Shown here in pieces: positions 24,564 through 36,283 of a DNA stretch of 64,000 nt (position 1 is the first letter of the stretch; the number at the start of each line of letters is the position of its first letter). Where the stretch lies: the NCBI RefSeq assembly GCF_020921035.1, contig NC_063154.1:124001-188000 (forward strand). Direction: 5' to 3'. The notes under the pieces were generated by a model. The model made no database searches and was not told the DNA's origin. It worked only from the letters and a program-made list of their open reading frames with translations. A program made the position numbers and the translations under genes. The stretch comes from Rhodamnia argentea (lineage: Eukaryota > Streptophyta > Magnoliopsida > Myrtales > Myrtaceae).

Positions 24564-26074
24564 AACATTGTGGTAGGGGCCGTTGAAACTTTTTATTCTC
24601 ATGGGGACACATCAGACAGAAGTGAGCCATTCAGATTGCAGCTTGACTATGGTTTGTGCCAGGAAGACATCCATTGAATTTGGATCAAAGAAGATGCTAT
24701 TTGGATGCATAGTGGATCCTACTCTGACTTCATCCCGGCACTTTCCAAATTTCCAAAGCATTGTAGAAGAGAACACGATATTTCTCTCATGGATTATTGG
24801 GTGTAGTTCTTGAAGAATGCTGGATGTCCTGCTGATGGGGCCTTTACAGCTTCACAAAGCTGATCCAAGTTGCTGGTGAAATGTCCATTTAGTTACCCTG
24901 TTTGTGGTAGTCAGTCTGAAAGGTTCGTAATCTTTGTTTGATTAGCTTTTCTTGGATTAGGAAATAATTATTGAGAGTGAGAGTTATTGGGTGGGCTAGT
25001 CCATAACCATTTACTGTTACTGGGAATACAAAATATATCCGTGACCTGATTGTATGCGTGAGTCTCGTGCACTTTTTTCGAGTGAATTACTTCTCCTGTG
25101 CTCGAAGCTCAACATTGATCTACGTACCTGGGGGGATCACCATTTCTGAGGTTGTAAGAAATATGCATGTAAGATTTCTCCTTGGCAAACGATCGCGTGA
25201 CTTTGAAATAATGGCATAGGAATAAGGAGGTTTGGCGACTGGGAGACTGAGTGGGTAAGTTCACGAGGTTCAGTAATTGTGCAAACATGACATTATCAGA
25301 TCATAACTGGACTTCAAATTCCTTCATAGAATGGAGATATTATGGTGTTCTTGGACTAGTGTTGGCGATGACAGACGAGGTCTTCTTCTTTGTTGTAGAG
25401 TAATATGACATGTATTGGGAGATTGATTACTCAGGATTGATATGTTGTCAGACTGGAAGTGGAAGTGAGCATTTCTTGATTGTGTAGACGGTTGAAGAAG
25501 GAGAAGTGATGGTTTACTATTAGAGAATTCCAGCCTTTGCAGGGATGTATAATGGTTGGATCGGATCGGGTCAGGTCGGGTCGGGTCTCGTCGGGAGAAC
25601 ATTGAATGCGGTATTTGGGTAAATCTAAGTTGGTTGATTGAAGAGACCAACCAAATTCCCGTGGCTTTGGCTTTGGTGGAAGGCGAGGGAGATGCATCAG
25701 AGGGATTCATTCATGTGAGGGCTTGGAATGATGTTCCAGATCACGACAACGCAATCCCATGTTCTCTCTCCCCCACTTCTTCCCTGTGTGTGTCGGATGA
25801 CAGGCCCCGTCTTCTACTCCCCTCCGAGATCCCGCCACGTGGCTCGCTCTCTTCCCTTGATGTCATGCTCGAGTTACGTTTCCCATATTCAACTATAGTA
25901 ATCTGCATGATACACCCGCACCGCATTATATAATTGAGTCACAATAAAGATATAAGCTCGGGCGTTTGACCAAGTGTAGACCCCCTGGTGCTTCAGTAAC
26001 CGGTGGCACACATACTATTTAGTGTATAACATATTCGATCGACCATCCCGCATTGTCTGCCTCATGGTTGCTGA
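24564..26074. other. 3' side of TrmL-like gene and intergenic
   Basis: The first few hundred bases are probably 3' UTR. The rest has only short open stretches on both strands; 25330-25930 is fairly open but with low-complexity GGTCGGGTC repeats near 25556-25595 and no recognisable family. No gene is called. Confidence 0.45.
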
Positions 26075-26082
26075 CTCGCAAT

Positions 26083-27190
26083 CTATGTTACACGGACACG
26101 GGACACGACACGACACGACACGCCGACACGTGAATTCTCAAAAAATAGAAAATTCCGACATATTGGGACACGTTTTATATTATATGTATATTTTTATATA
26201 TACACGATAAATTATTATTTTTATAATTTCAACAATAATACATCATGATGTCGAAACTATTATTAATCTCCTCCTCAGAAAGGTCTCACAAAATATATCA
26301 TGTGTAGGCAAAGCAAAACCATACCTTGCAATCAAAAAATATATCATGTGAAGAATTCAACTACATTTCATTTCAATAATCCATAAAACTTGGAGGGGAA
26401 AAAAAAAGCAATCCACAGAAGACAAAGACACCAGTTGAACATACAATATGGTTTTGAGATCTCTAAGAGTTGTATGTCATATTATCGAGTGATATGTCCA
26501 AGCCGATTATGATCGCCTTATTCAGTCAATAAAGAAAAACGCTAAAAGTGGGAACAAGACCGTAGCTGGGAGCAAAATTAAGTGGGGGAGAGAGATGGGC
26601 GTACGCGATTCGCAAGCCAAGATGAAAGGCGGGTGAAATTGAGGAGATCCAAAACCCCTGTCTTGAGCAGCAGCGCGAACGGAGGAGATCCAAAACCCCC
26701 GTCTCGAGCGGAGGCGTGAGCAGAGGAGGGGGAGCAGAGGAGTGATACCTTGAGGCGGCGCGGCAAGAGCAGGCACGGCAAGAGCAGAGGTGCGAGCCGA
26801 AGGCGCGATTTAGGCGGCGAGCTGAAGCTAGTTGACGATCGCGAGAGAGAGAGGCCGGCGCGAGTAGAAGCCGGCGATGGGAGCCGGCGATGGCGGCGAG
26901 TCGCGAGAGGCCGATCGACAATCGCGAGAGGGAGAGGGAGAGGGAGAGGGAGAGGGAGAGGTGAGACTGGCGACCGAGAGGGATGAGTGAGAAATTAGGT
27001 CAAAATTGGGCGTTTTGCCTATTTTAATGTCGGACACGCGAGTCCCTCGCGTGTCCGTGGAGTTGACCGCGAGTCGAGACTCGGACACACGTTGACCGCG
27101 TGTCCGAGAAGAGTCCGGCGGTGTCCGAGCGTGTCGGACACGTGTCCGACACGGAAAAAATTTGCAAAATAGCGAGTCCGTGTAACATAG
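26083..27190. mobile_element. hAT-like TIR element with GACACG subterminal repeats
   Basis: A 1108-bp element is flanked by the exact 8-bp direct repeat CTCGCAAT (26075-26082 and 27191-27198). Its ends are inverted repeats, CTATGTTACACGGACACG on the left and the same with one mismatch on the right. Both subterminal regions are packed with GACACG/CGTGTC hexamers (26093-26131 and 27030-27160). The middle is GA-rich, with a (GGGAGA)n run near 26928-26965. No transposase is encoded; open stretches on either strand are products of the skewed composition. Related end sequences occur at 58895-59064 and 59568-59703. Confidence 0.88.
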
Positions 27191-27198
27191 CTCGCAAT

Positions 27199-28704
27199 AC
27201 CCTATTGGCCATAACCCACCGAACAATAGAGTTCGGTGCCTCGAAGCTCGTTAGACTCTTGCTGTGTAACCGCAATTGATTGTTTCCATCATCGACGTCG
27301 ATCGTTTCAATAGGTGCGTCCCATTTCCAAGAACATAAGAAAGAAAGAAAGAAAGAAAGAAATTTTGTAACTTGACTTGACAGTATATTTCTCGCGTAAC
27401 ACTTATTTTTGATAATAATCCATTGGTGAGATGATTGCTTTCGGAGAAATTGCGCTCGAATGATCAGGTCGCAGAGAAGGTGCATTTTAAGGTGAGATGA
27501 TGGACCAAAATGTTGTACCAGACCAATACACTCTCCCTCACATGGGGCTCGTGGATTTGTTTGTATAATTCTGCCCTCTTCCTCTGCCTCTCCAATTTTC
27601 ATCGTCACATGGGCATTGGGCATGACAATTGGCAACCTAAATGCAACTAGCATCCAAGTGGGATTCCCTCTCTATTGTATCCTTATCACTTTTTTGGGTT
27701 AAAATGTACACTTTTTTTACGTACCTTGCAAAAAAAAAAAATAGCACCACACTTTACCTGTAGTTTCTATCTTTTCCCCGCGTATTGATGTCAAACATTG
27801 CAAGCCTGTGGAGTGGATGATCCTGGTCCAGCTCAGCTATGTTCGTGTGGGCCCACCTACAATAAACGGATTAGGAACGCCACACCCGCGAAATGAACTG
27901 GGGCAAATCCGATTTCGATATCATATGAGAAAGTCTAATTTAAAAACTTAAACTGATAGCCAAAGGGTGACCAGATGCATATAAAAAGCATATGAATCTC
28001 GTAGATAAATCAATCATTTAATGTCTGACTTGAAGAGCAGACAAGCCACGTGCAAACGGGTCATTGGCTAAAATATGAAGCTCTGCATAGAACAAAGAAG
28101 GAGACTACTACTATTAATTGATAAGTAGATAGTAATTCCCTACGAAGCAGTGGCTCCACATACAGGGAGGAAAGCTTTGGCTATGGATGCAATGGCTTTC
28201 GACTATGCCTGCGTTGTTTGCAAAAATTAGCACGCTTGTAGTTTGATGCCTAAAGCTCTCTCTAGAAGCGTTCCTAGCTAGATTAACGGTTTCACCAACT
28301 ATACCTACATCTTTCTTGAGGTTCACGTTGGACTTTTGTACTAGCTTTCTAGTTAACCGAGTATCAAAGCTTTATCACCCGTTCAGATCCTCCTAGGCCT
28401 CTCGCCCAAAAGGTTTGAAAAACATGAAAACGAGGAGGAGGAAGGAAGGTGCGGGAATCTCGAAAGAAAACATCATCGGACGTCGTGGCATGAAGCAGAG
28501 CACATGATCTTATCTCACCATGTCCGAATCTTTCAGTCAAATTCTTCACGTGCCCTGCCCATTTCCCCTTCCAACACACGTTGTTTTTCTCATATTACAA
28601 CCTTAGGATTTCCATTAAACAATAATATTACACACGTTAAGATCGTCGACACAGGTCCTGAAACGACGACGACGACGACACCATGTAAAAGAAGAGAGAT
28701 GGGA
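27199..28704. other. Intergenic between hAT-like element and DRT100-like gene
   Basis: There is no supported gene. An (AAGA)n microsatellite lies at 27336-27362. 28100-28330 is open on the minus strand but resembles no family. The part just left of 28705 is expected to be the 3' UTR of the DRT100-like gene, with a (GAC)n run near 28662-28680. Confidence 0.45.
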
Positions 28705-29817
28705 TTAACAAGTCCTCAAGGGATTCCCGCACAAACAGTCGTTGTTGGCAAAAGACGACGCTTCCAGGTGCTCGAACGGCTCGCCAATGGGGATGGCCCC
28801 GCACAGGTGATTGTGACTCAAATCCAAGTGACCGATGTACTTGGCCGACGACAGCGATCCCGGTATCTTCCCTTTCAGATTGTTGTGGGACAAATCCAGC
28901 GCCATGAAGTACGAGTTCGACCCGAACACGTCCGGAATCTCCCCCTCCATCCCGTTCCGGCTCAGGTTCAGTATGCCCACACCCGTGTTGCTCAGCAGGC
29001 TCGCCGGCAACTTCCCCGACAGCCAGTTACTGTCCAGGTTCAGCGTCGACAGCACCGGCATTTTCCCCAGCTGCTCCGGGACCCAACCGCTGATCCGGTT
29101 CATCGACAGGTCCAGGTCCGCCAGCCTGTGTATGGTGGCTATCGAGGTCGGGATCGTCCCCGTCAGCTGGTTCCGGCCCAGCAGCGCCCGGCTCAGCATC
29201 GTCAGCTTCCCGAAGTCGGCAGGGATCCCGCCCGAGATCCTGTTGTTCCTGAGGTCGAGGTGCATGAGGCTCGACATCTGAACGATCGACGCCGGGATCT
29301 CCCCGGAGACCTCGTTGTCCGCCAGGTTGAGGACCGTGAGGCGCCGGAGGTTTCCGATCGCCGGGGGGATGCGGCCGGAGATCTTGTTGCCGACGAGGTC
29401 GAGGACGCGGAGGGAAGAGAGGGAGGTGATGCAGGGGGGGATCTTGCCGGAGATGCCCTTCCAGTCGGCGAGGATGAAGTTGGTGAGGCGGTCGAGGCGG
29501 CAGATGGAGGGGTTGATGGTCCCGGTCATGTAGCCGGAGCGGCGGGCCTTCTCGAAGATGGGGTCCTCTGACTCGCCGCGGAGGTTGACGTCGGCGACGC
29601 GGGCGTCGGTGGGGTCGCAGCTGACGCCGTACCAGTTGCGGCAGCAGTCGGTGCCGGTCCACGTGTTGAAGATGCCAAGGTAGGGCTCGTTCAGCGACGC
29701 CTTGAAGGCCAAGAGTGCTTCCCTGTCCGACGCCGGACAACCGCTGGCAGCGGAAGCAAGGAGCACTAGCAGTAATGCAGCACCGAACAACAGCCTCATC
29801 TCGCTGTGTCTGTGCAT
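28705..29817 (-). CDS. DRT100: DRT100-like secreted leucine-rich-repeat protein
   Basis: Intronless, 370 residues, close to the usual length of this family. A hydrophobic signal peptide (MRLLFGAALLLVLLASAASG) leads to an LRR N-terminal cap with CPASDREALLAFKASL and the paired cysteines of DCCRNWYGVSC. About eight plant-specific LRRs follow, each with a LxGxIP-type signature (SGKIP, SGRIP, SGEIP, SGGIP, TGTIP, SGKLP, EGEIP, KGKIP), then a C-terminal cap DCLCGNPLRTC. There is no transmembrane or kinase segment, so the product is probably apoplastic. Two starts are possible; the second ATG (29797-29799) places the signal peptide directly at the N-terminus. DRT100 was named from partial complementation of bacterial DNA-repair mutants, and that does not establish its plant role. 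The coding region is GC-rich, which opens long false frames on the other strand. Confidence 0.93.
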   Translation of the reverse strand: MHRHSEMRLLFGAALLLVLLASAASGCPASDREALLAFKASLNEPYLGIFNTWTGTDCCRNWYGVSCDPTDARVADVNLRGESEDPIFEKARRSGYMTGTINPSICRLDRLTNFILADWKGISGKIPPCITSLSSLRVLDLVGNKISGRIPPAIGNLRRLTVLNLADNEVSGEIPASIVQMSSLMHLDLRNNRISGGIPADFGKLTMLSRALLGRNQLTGTIPTSIATIHRLADLDLSMNRISGWVPEQLGKMPVLSTLNLDSNWLSGKLPASLLSNTGVGILNLSRNGMEGEIPDVFGSNSYFMALDLSHNNLKGKIPGSLSSAKYIGHLDLSHNHLCGAIPIGEPFEHLEASSFANNDCLCGNPLRTC

Positions 29818-31640
29818 GTGAAAGCTTCTCGCGAGAGAGACGGTGGAAGAAGGTTGGGGGTTGGGTTGGAGTAGCCTCTCCGAGCTTTGGATTTAATGAG
29901 GTCCTTTGGACCAAAAAGCCCCTACTATAGTATCGTTATTGCGAGCAGACCGGGGATGGGCTACAACGGCACATGCAGGATGCAAAAGATAGTGTCACCT
30001 GTCCTTTTTTTACTTCTGTTTTTTTATTTTGTAAGTTATTGTTGATGAGGATGATGGCGTTGCGTGATTGAACTTTGTTCCTCTTTTCCATATTAATATC
30101 ATCGAATTACTTATTTCACATTTCATCAAATCCAATTAATTATCGAATATTGAAAATGAGCTAAAAGAATGTTTATTTCTCGTTGCGTAATATTATTAGA
30201 TACATAATTGAAAATGTCAAGAGAACATCAAACGAGAATACTAATGTGTTACGAGAAAGAATCTAAGGAATTGTAATTATATTTAGTCTCGTCTCATCTC
30301 GTCTCGTTCTCCCATGCTTCTGTTTTGTGGGAGAAATGATAGTTACCCCCCCAGAAACGACAATTACACAAAAATATTCTGCCATCTTCAATTTGATAAC
30401 AAAATAAAAGAGCAATCTGTGCAGAAAAAGAAAAAGAAAAAGAAAAAGAAAAGCATACGGTCATAAACAACATCACATGCGGCGGTGCGGTGGTGAGAAT
30501 TGGGTCCAGTGGGATGCGGAGGTGAAACCCGTGCCTCCAGAAATCTAAAGCAAGGATCAGAGTTGCAATAATTTTCGGATCCGGTTCCATAATTTTCGAG
30601 GATCCAATGATTGAAGGCACGTTCAATTTGATCATATACCCTTTCACCTTTTTCACCAAATGACAAAAAATTTGACCCTGTCCACTTTCAAGGGGAGAGA
30701 AAGATACGAAAAAGATAGGAAATCTGCTTTGGGAACATGGCTTCCCCCCCGGATCAATCACTACCCCAATTCCGAATCTTGCGCATGTGTATTGCAACTC
30801 GAATCCCCCATAGGTTTCATGAGAAGAAAAAGGAGCTGCGATCAGAATAGAGATTGGGTCCAACGTTTCAGAAATTGATCGGGCCAAATTACAAGGAAGG
30901 AGCAAAAAGCGAAACTAATAACGACCATCATTAAACGAGCACTTTAGGAACCAGAAGGACGGCAAATTATTTTCAAAAGGCAATCGATTGAGAAACAACC
31001 CAATCCCAAGACGACAGCGTTAATAGCAACAATCCTCAATTCATCCTCTTCACGGTGATGGGCCAGTGTTGGGAATGGGAATAGACCGGACCACAGCCCC
31101 AACATTAAATACGAATCGCCACAGTATTCCCCCTGCTATTCGTATTCAATGCATGTCGCCATCTCCAGAGCACAAGATGGGTAACTAACTTATGAGAGAG
31201 CTATGTGACCTGAACCTTCATTGAAGCCACCATGGAAAATGCTCTCCTAAAAGGTAATTCGAGATGAGATGCGGGGGGAAATGTTCGAGTTTCGACGAGT
31301 AAAGCTTGCAGTTAATTACATCCACCATAGGCAAAAAGCTAAAATGGGCTGGAGGATTCGCAGAAGCTGCGTGTTGTCCAAAATGCCAGATCGTCGGGTC
31401 TTCAAGTGGAGGCCACTGCCAAGTGCCAAGGCCCCATTTTAAATGTTGGATTTGGTCAGAGGTTCAATTGTGAGCTGGACTTCCGGACCAGCCCAAGGAT
31501 GGCCCAGGCAAACCGGTGTCATCGTCATCGTCATCGTCATCGTCCTGATTATAAGAATTTCATCCTGACGAAGCTGACAATTTCCGGCACATCGATGTTG
31601 CTATGAAGAAGAAGAAGAACGGACACAATCATCAATGAAG
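29818..31640. other. Intergenic, DRT100 promoter and beyond
   Basis: The part next to 29818 should carry the promoter of the minus-strand DRT100-like gene. An (AAAAAG)n microsatellite lies at 30424-30452 and a (GTCATC)n run at 31517-31543. 30300-30900 is open on the minus strand without family resemblance. No gene is called. Confidence 0.45.
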
Positions 31641-32430
31641 TAAATGCCAGGGATCTTAGACGCCACTAATGATAGAGGTCCAGAAGTAGTAGTGGAACAA
31701 GGGACTTCAAAAGTAACTGATGTAATCAAGCCTATGGGCGATGTCGTATCAAGGCCAAGATCTTCTAACTTATTCCAACTACATATTTATACAATGATGA
31801 AGTAGTCGACCAGTTGATCGCCCAATTTAAAAAAGCTAGGAGCCGATCCCGACAATACCGTCGAGAGAAAGATATCACCAATCTGGCCTTTAATGGTTTT
31901 GAAATCCAACAATGGAGAACGATTTGAAGCGTCTCAAACATAAATGGATAAAAAGCCTCGCCTCATAAGGAGTTCAAGCAAAATATGGCTCTAGTCAACA
32001 ACTATGAGTCAGCAACTAAATCCAACTCATATGAAAACATCGAAGTAGTCCCTGCAAATTTCGGGCTTGACAAACCCTACGTCTATCTAGCACTGTGTGG
32101 CCCGCAAGATTACAAGAAACGATTATGATGGTTGGATAAAGACGCTCAGGGTTATTCCTTCGACATCAATAAGTTAGACAAAATTTTGATCTGCTCTTTA
32201 ACAAAATTTTGATCTGCTCCTTAAAGATGGCATCATCCAATTAACTGAAGATCAGGTCAATCCGAGCAAGGCAGAATAAGCAAACAAAAGGTACCTTAAA
32301 TGGCACTGTTCATGAAACCATAGTACGGTTAACTATGTTGTTTCCAGGAAAAGCATTCAAGAGTGATGTGTTGAAAATAATGAGTCCTCATCCTGTCCCT
32401 TTGAGGACAACATATCGACTCAATTTATCA
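31641..32430 (+). pseudogene. Decayed Ty3/gypsy gag fragment
   Basis: Translation in shifting frames gives pieces typical of plant gypsy gag: a SNLAFNG-type motif around 31880-31900 and, near 32217-32280, a stretch reading DGIIQLTEDQVNP then SKAE, followed by a stop and a KRYLKWH piece. Stops and frame changes occur throughout, so it is dead. A 23-bp tandem duplication (ACAAAATTTTGATCTGCTC unit) sits at about 32178-32224. No LTRs could be paired with it. Identification rests on short motifs only. Confidence 0.5.
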
Positions 32431-32478
32431 TGACATATTGTTCGTACATGTATCACAAAAACTTGTATAGTTTTCAAT

Positions 32479-33244
32479 GGGTAAAAGGACATCAAAAGTG
32501 TCAAAATTTATTCACTTTAGTGCCAAAGTGTTTTTTTTTTTTTTTTGGCTCTCCGATGTGCCCACTTTTTTTAAAAACGATTCCTTGAGTGCTAACTCTA
32601 ATCTACTTGGCCGAAAATCCTACATGGCATTTTTTTTATTAATAAGTTAACACTACGTAGCTTGCCCAAGGATTTAGTCAGCAATAAAAAAAAAGCTAAA
32701 AAAAATCAAAGAAAATATATATTAAAAAAATGAGAAAATAAGCTAAAAACTAAAAAGAAAAAAGAAAGGAAAGGAAAGGGGTTCGCAACGACGAGGGTGG
32801 GTGATGGCCGGCGATGCCCGATGACCACAGGTAAGGGCTCGCACCATTGCCTGCAATGGTGAGGCGGCGACGGGGGCTCTCAACCCTCACCATTGCAAGC
32901 CCTAATATTTTTTTTTTCAATTTTTTATTAGTTTTTTAGCTTATTTTTTAAATTAAATTAAAAAATTTCAAAAAAATTAGCTTATTTTTAAGTTTATAAG
33001 TTCTTGTGGATTGAATTTTTAAAAGAAAATTGCTACATTGACTATTTTTTTTTTAAAATCTGGCACATAATATTAAAAATTTTAAAATGAATTTCGTGTA
33101 ATTAGTTTGGTAGGAATTTATCTGAATTTGCACTTAGGTAATGTTTTTTTCCTCCAATTTGGCATTTAAGTGAACCAAAGAAAAACTTTGACGTTTAGAT
33201 GAGCGCCGTACAAAAATTTTAACGCTTCTAACGTCCTTTTGCCA
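32479..33244. mobile_element. Non-autonomous TIR element (Mutator- or hAT-like)
   Basis: The 766-bp element lies between TTTTCAAT direct repeats (32471-32478 and 33245-33252). Its ends are GGGTAAAAGGAC and, inverted, TGGCAAAAGGAC, and similarity continues inward for about 45 bases (CAAAAGTGTCAAAATTT against TTAGAAGCGTTAAAATTT), a longer imperfect inverted repeat. The arms are A/T-rich and the core near 32780-32900 is GC-rich with GGCGATG and GGCGGCGA words. There is no transposase. Confidence 0.75.
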
Positions 33245-33252
33245 TTTTCAAT

Positions 33253-34304
33253 ATGATGTGTCACGATCCCAAGAATCTAAATTGAGTAATTTAAGATCCC
33301 AATTCATACCCCTTCATTCACTAATTTATTTTTCTTGTGGTCACCTTGTTGGAAAACAGTCTTCTATGTATTGGAAAGAATTTAGGTTACATTTGGTCGT
33401 CTGGATTTCTAGTTGGATTAAGACTAAATAGGATGTCTCATCTACTATTTGGTGAACTGTAGATTTGAAGTCGATTAGCGAGAGGCAAGATGTAGTAGAG
33501 ATCGACTCTATTTTGTCGAAACATCACGATGCTTTAGAAACTATTCAGCAATGAATATCTAATGGGTGAGTTATTGTTGAGTAGATGTTTGTGTTATCTG
33601 AATTTGAGCAAAACATTGACGGAGCAGACCTGTAAAATCAAGAGGTCATGATTTGAAGTCTAATCCTTTAATAATGACCCGTTGACCTAACTCGTTGTCC
33701 GATCGAGTGAGTAAACAAGTGCTGAACAATCTAACTATTCAGCCTCTTCTTACAAATTGAAGATGCCCTCATGCATGTTGTTCAAGAGAGCTATCTTAAA
33801 AATCGATAATCAACTAAGAGTTTTTCATAACATGTTGACATCCTTTTTGAATGTTGAAAAGTTTCAAGCGGTTAAAGAAAGAGAATAATCTCATATAGCG
33901 GCACCCAATCGATTAAAGAACAAGGTCGTAGAGATACCCGGCTTTGGGCTCAAAGACCCTAGCCGGGCTCCGCCGGAGAGGCGGCCACACTTGACAATCA
34001 CCACCGCCGGAGAGGCCGCCCCCCACCCCTCTCTCAAGAGGCAGCCCAACGCAGCGGGGAGGCGACCTAATGCGAAGAAAAGGCGGTGATTGTACAAAAA
34101 ATTTGATTCTTCTCGTGTCCGCTCTCTTACGAAATCTTATCCCGATCTATCTCACCCCCTCTCTTGAGATTTTTTTATCCTGGCTATATCCCATTTATCC
34201 TATTTCGGATAGCTACCAAACATAGAATAGGATAAAATATATTCATTCCCGATCGATATCCTAACGATCAAATGCAGTCTTAGTTTATTCTCGGGATTAG
34301 ATTT
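33253..34304. other. Intergenic, no gene seen
   Basis: Mostly AT-rich sequence, with a short GC-rich patch of CGCCGGAGAGGC words at 33950-34080. I see no coding or RNA gene. Confidence 0.4.
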
Positions 34305-34880
34305 TGTTGGAAAGGATGATATAAAAAGCACAAATTATTCTTGACCCACATATAGAAAATGAATGCCTATTGGAGTTGGCAAATACTTCGGGGACCATTG
34401 TTTCTCACATCGGACACGCCTACGTGAGCTTAGAGAAACCGAAGTATGATTCGACTACATGTGATCCCTACGCATGGAATGCGGGAGTTCAGAGGCGGCG
34501 CCCACGACATGGGTATCTCGTTGCCCGGTCAACGGGCGGGGTTCCACTCCTTGGTGAGCAGACATTTGCCCCGCTTGCTAGTGAGTAGGCGGAGGTTCGG
34601 GCGCGCTGCCCTCGAAACAACAACGGTTTCGGACTTTTGTCTGAGTTGATCTATTTGTTGAGGGATTAAAGAGGTTTCGGATAAGTTTAGGTTTTGGGCC
34701 CGTTTATGGCATATATATTTACTCTTTTTTTGGCTGATTATTGTAACGAGTTATACGGTTGTAAACCTAAATCATAGTGAAATCATTTTGCGGGACGTAG
34801 CCCTATTCTAGGGTGAACTTAAATAAATCGTGCGTCGTCTAATTTTCTTTTATTATCTGTATGATCGTTCTGAATCAATT
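34305..34880 (+). repeat. LTR-like retroelement fragment
   Basis: It begins TGTTGG and contains a segment near 34795-34840 (GACGTAGCCCTATTCTAGGG, followed by AAATAAATCGTGCGTC) of the kind found near the 3' end of some plant copia LTRs. No second LTR, internal coding or clear target duplication is visible. It is best seen as a truncated or solo LTR; the right limit is a guess. Confidence 0.35.
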
Positions 34881-35308
34881 TGAGATACATCCCTTCGATG
34901 CCAACGGAGGAAGTACGGACAGAAAATTGCAAAAGGAAATTCGTTTCCTTGAGCATACTATTGCTACACTATCTCGCCATCTTGTCCGGTCGGAAAGCAA
35001 GCGGGTCGCATTCATGCACACAGTTTTTCCTCTTTTCAAATGCATGCATTATTAAATTTAAACATGGATTATGTCCATTTTAACCGGCAATATCATAGAT
35101 ATTAAGTGTTGGTAAAATACTGGCAAATTTGTAGTTTATAAATGAGAAAGGAACATTGTTGCAAGCGTGTCAAGTATGACTAATAATTGCCCACTCGCAC
35201 GGGGTATAGTAGGATTTAACTCACTTGCCCATTTCTTTATTTTAAAATATTATAATAACCTTCTAATTAATAAAGTGTTTCCCATTTCCCTTCATCCTAT
35301 GTGGGATG
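34881..35308. other. Left flank of the copia element
   Basis: AT-rich sequence with no gene. It ends in GGATG (35304-35308), the left copy of the copia target duplication. Confidence 0.6.
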
Positions 35309-36283
35309 TGTAACAAAAATTCAATATGGCGATAATATAAATGTCGTGAACAGTATACTGATTGATAAACGTAGTAAAATTGAAATTAGAATAGTACAAT
35401 CACGTAACCGATCACAAATGGAATTGCAACAATAATATTGAAAAAAAAAAAAGGTGCCGATACAAATAATACCGAGGCCTGTGTTTGACACAGTTTCCTT
35501 AAAACAGATTCGTCCCCTCTATGACGTGCTCGAGGTTTCGTGAACGTCTGTCTCCCAGGATATAACGGTTGGCGGCGAAGAAGCAAGCACACACCTCAAG
35601 GCTTTCGGCGAACCCGAATAAAGCGGAACCGAACACTATCGAAAACAATGCAAATGCTGAGAGTAGAAAGAGAGAGGATTTTCGGACGAGCCAAAAAATT
35701 TTGGATGGGAAGCCACCTACTTCTAGGGTCGGCGGGGGACGTTTCGGAAATTGAATTATAACGGCCAATTAAATCTGCCGTTATTATGTAACGGCAGAAT
35801 CAATTCAGCAGCCGTTTCAACATTAACTTGCTAATGAATTATAACGGCTGATTAAATCCGCCGTTATAATATCGATTTTGTAACGGCAATGCCATTAATC
35901 TGCCGTTATAATATGGATTTCGGCAACCGTTACAAAAAAAAATTGTAACAATTTGAGTTGGAAAAATAAATCGGAAGGCAAAATTGGGCTTTTCGCGAGG
36001 CCCACCTCTCGGTCTTGCATTCGTGTATGCGGGTCGTGCGCTCGTTGGGCCTCCGTCGGGGCCCGGGATTTGCACCCCCCCTGCGCCTGTGCGCGATGCA
36101 TAGTACTTGTGTTGTGACGCTTACCACTCAAAAGGAGGGTAACTATCTATAAAGCACTCTAATGCCTTCTTTCTTTTTAATGTAGGACTAGTGTTTTTCC
36201 ACTTCCCACTTCCAACTCAAGGGTGTTCTTTGAGCATCAATTTCTCATTCATCCACCCTTCAAGTTGTCCCACATTTCCAACA
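35309..36283 (-). repeat. 3' LTR of the copia element
   Basis: 975 bp, the downstream LTR with respect to the minus-strand coding. Between 35566 and 35932 it carries about ten AACGG/CCGTT pentamers, arranged largely as short palindromes such as TAACGGC...GCCGTTA. Confidence 0.96.

Noticed and set aside
25324..25933. Open frames on both strands
   Set aside because: No family resemblance, low-complexity GGTCGGGTC repeats in part of it, and both strands equally open.
26928..26965. Short tandem repeats that might suggest a CRISPR-like array
   Set aside because: Simple (GGGAGA)n repeat without spacers in a plant nuclear sequence.
26522..27226. Several open frames suggesting an Arg/Ser-rich protein
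   Set aside because: They lie entirely inside the hAT-like element and come from its skewed GA-rich core.
27024..27653. 209-residue minus-strand frame
   Set aside because: It spans the element's right border and shows no recognisable domain or splice support.
28504..29914. Very long open frames on both strands across the DRT100-like gene (up to 355 residues on the plus strand)
   Set aside because: They mirror the GC-rich LRR gene in other frames, have Arg/Pro/Asp-rich low-complexity translations and no domain.
30294..30905. 203-residue minus-strand frame
   Set aside because: No conserved domain, includes a Phe/Ser run from the (AAAAAG)n microsatellite, no upstream gene signals.
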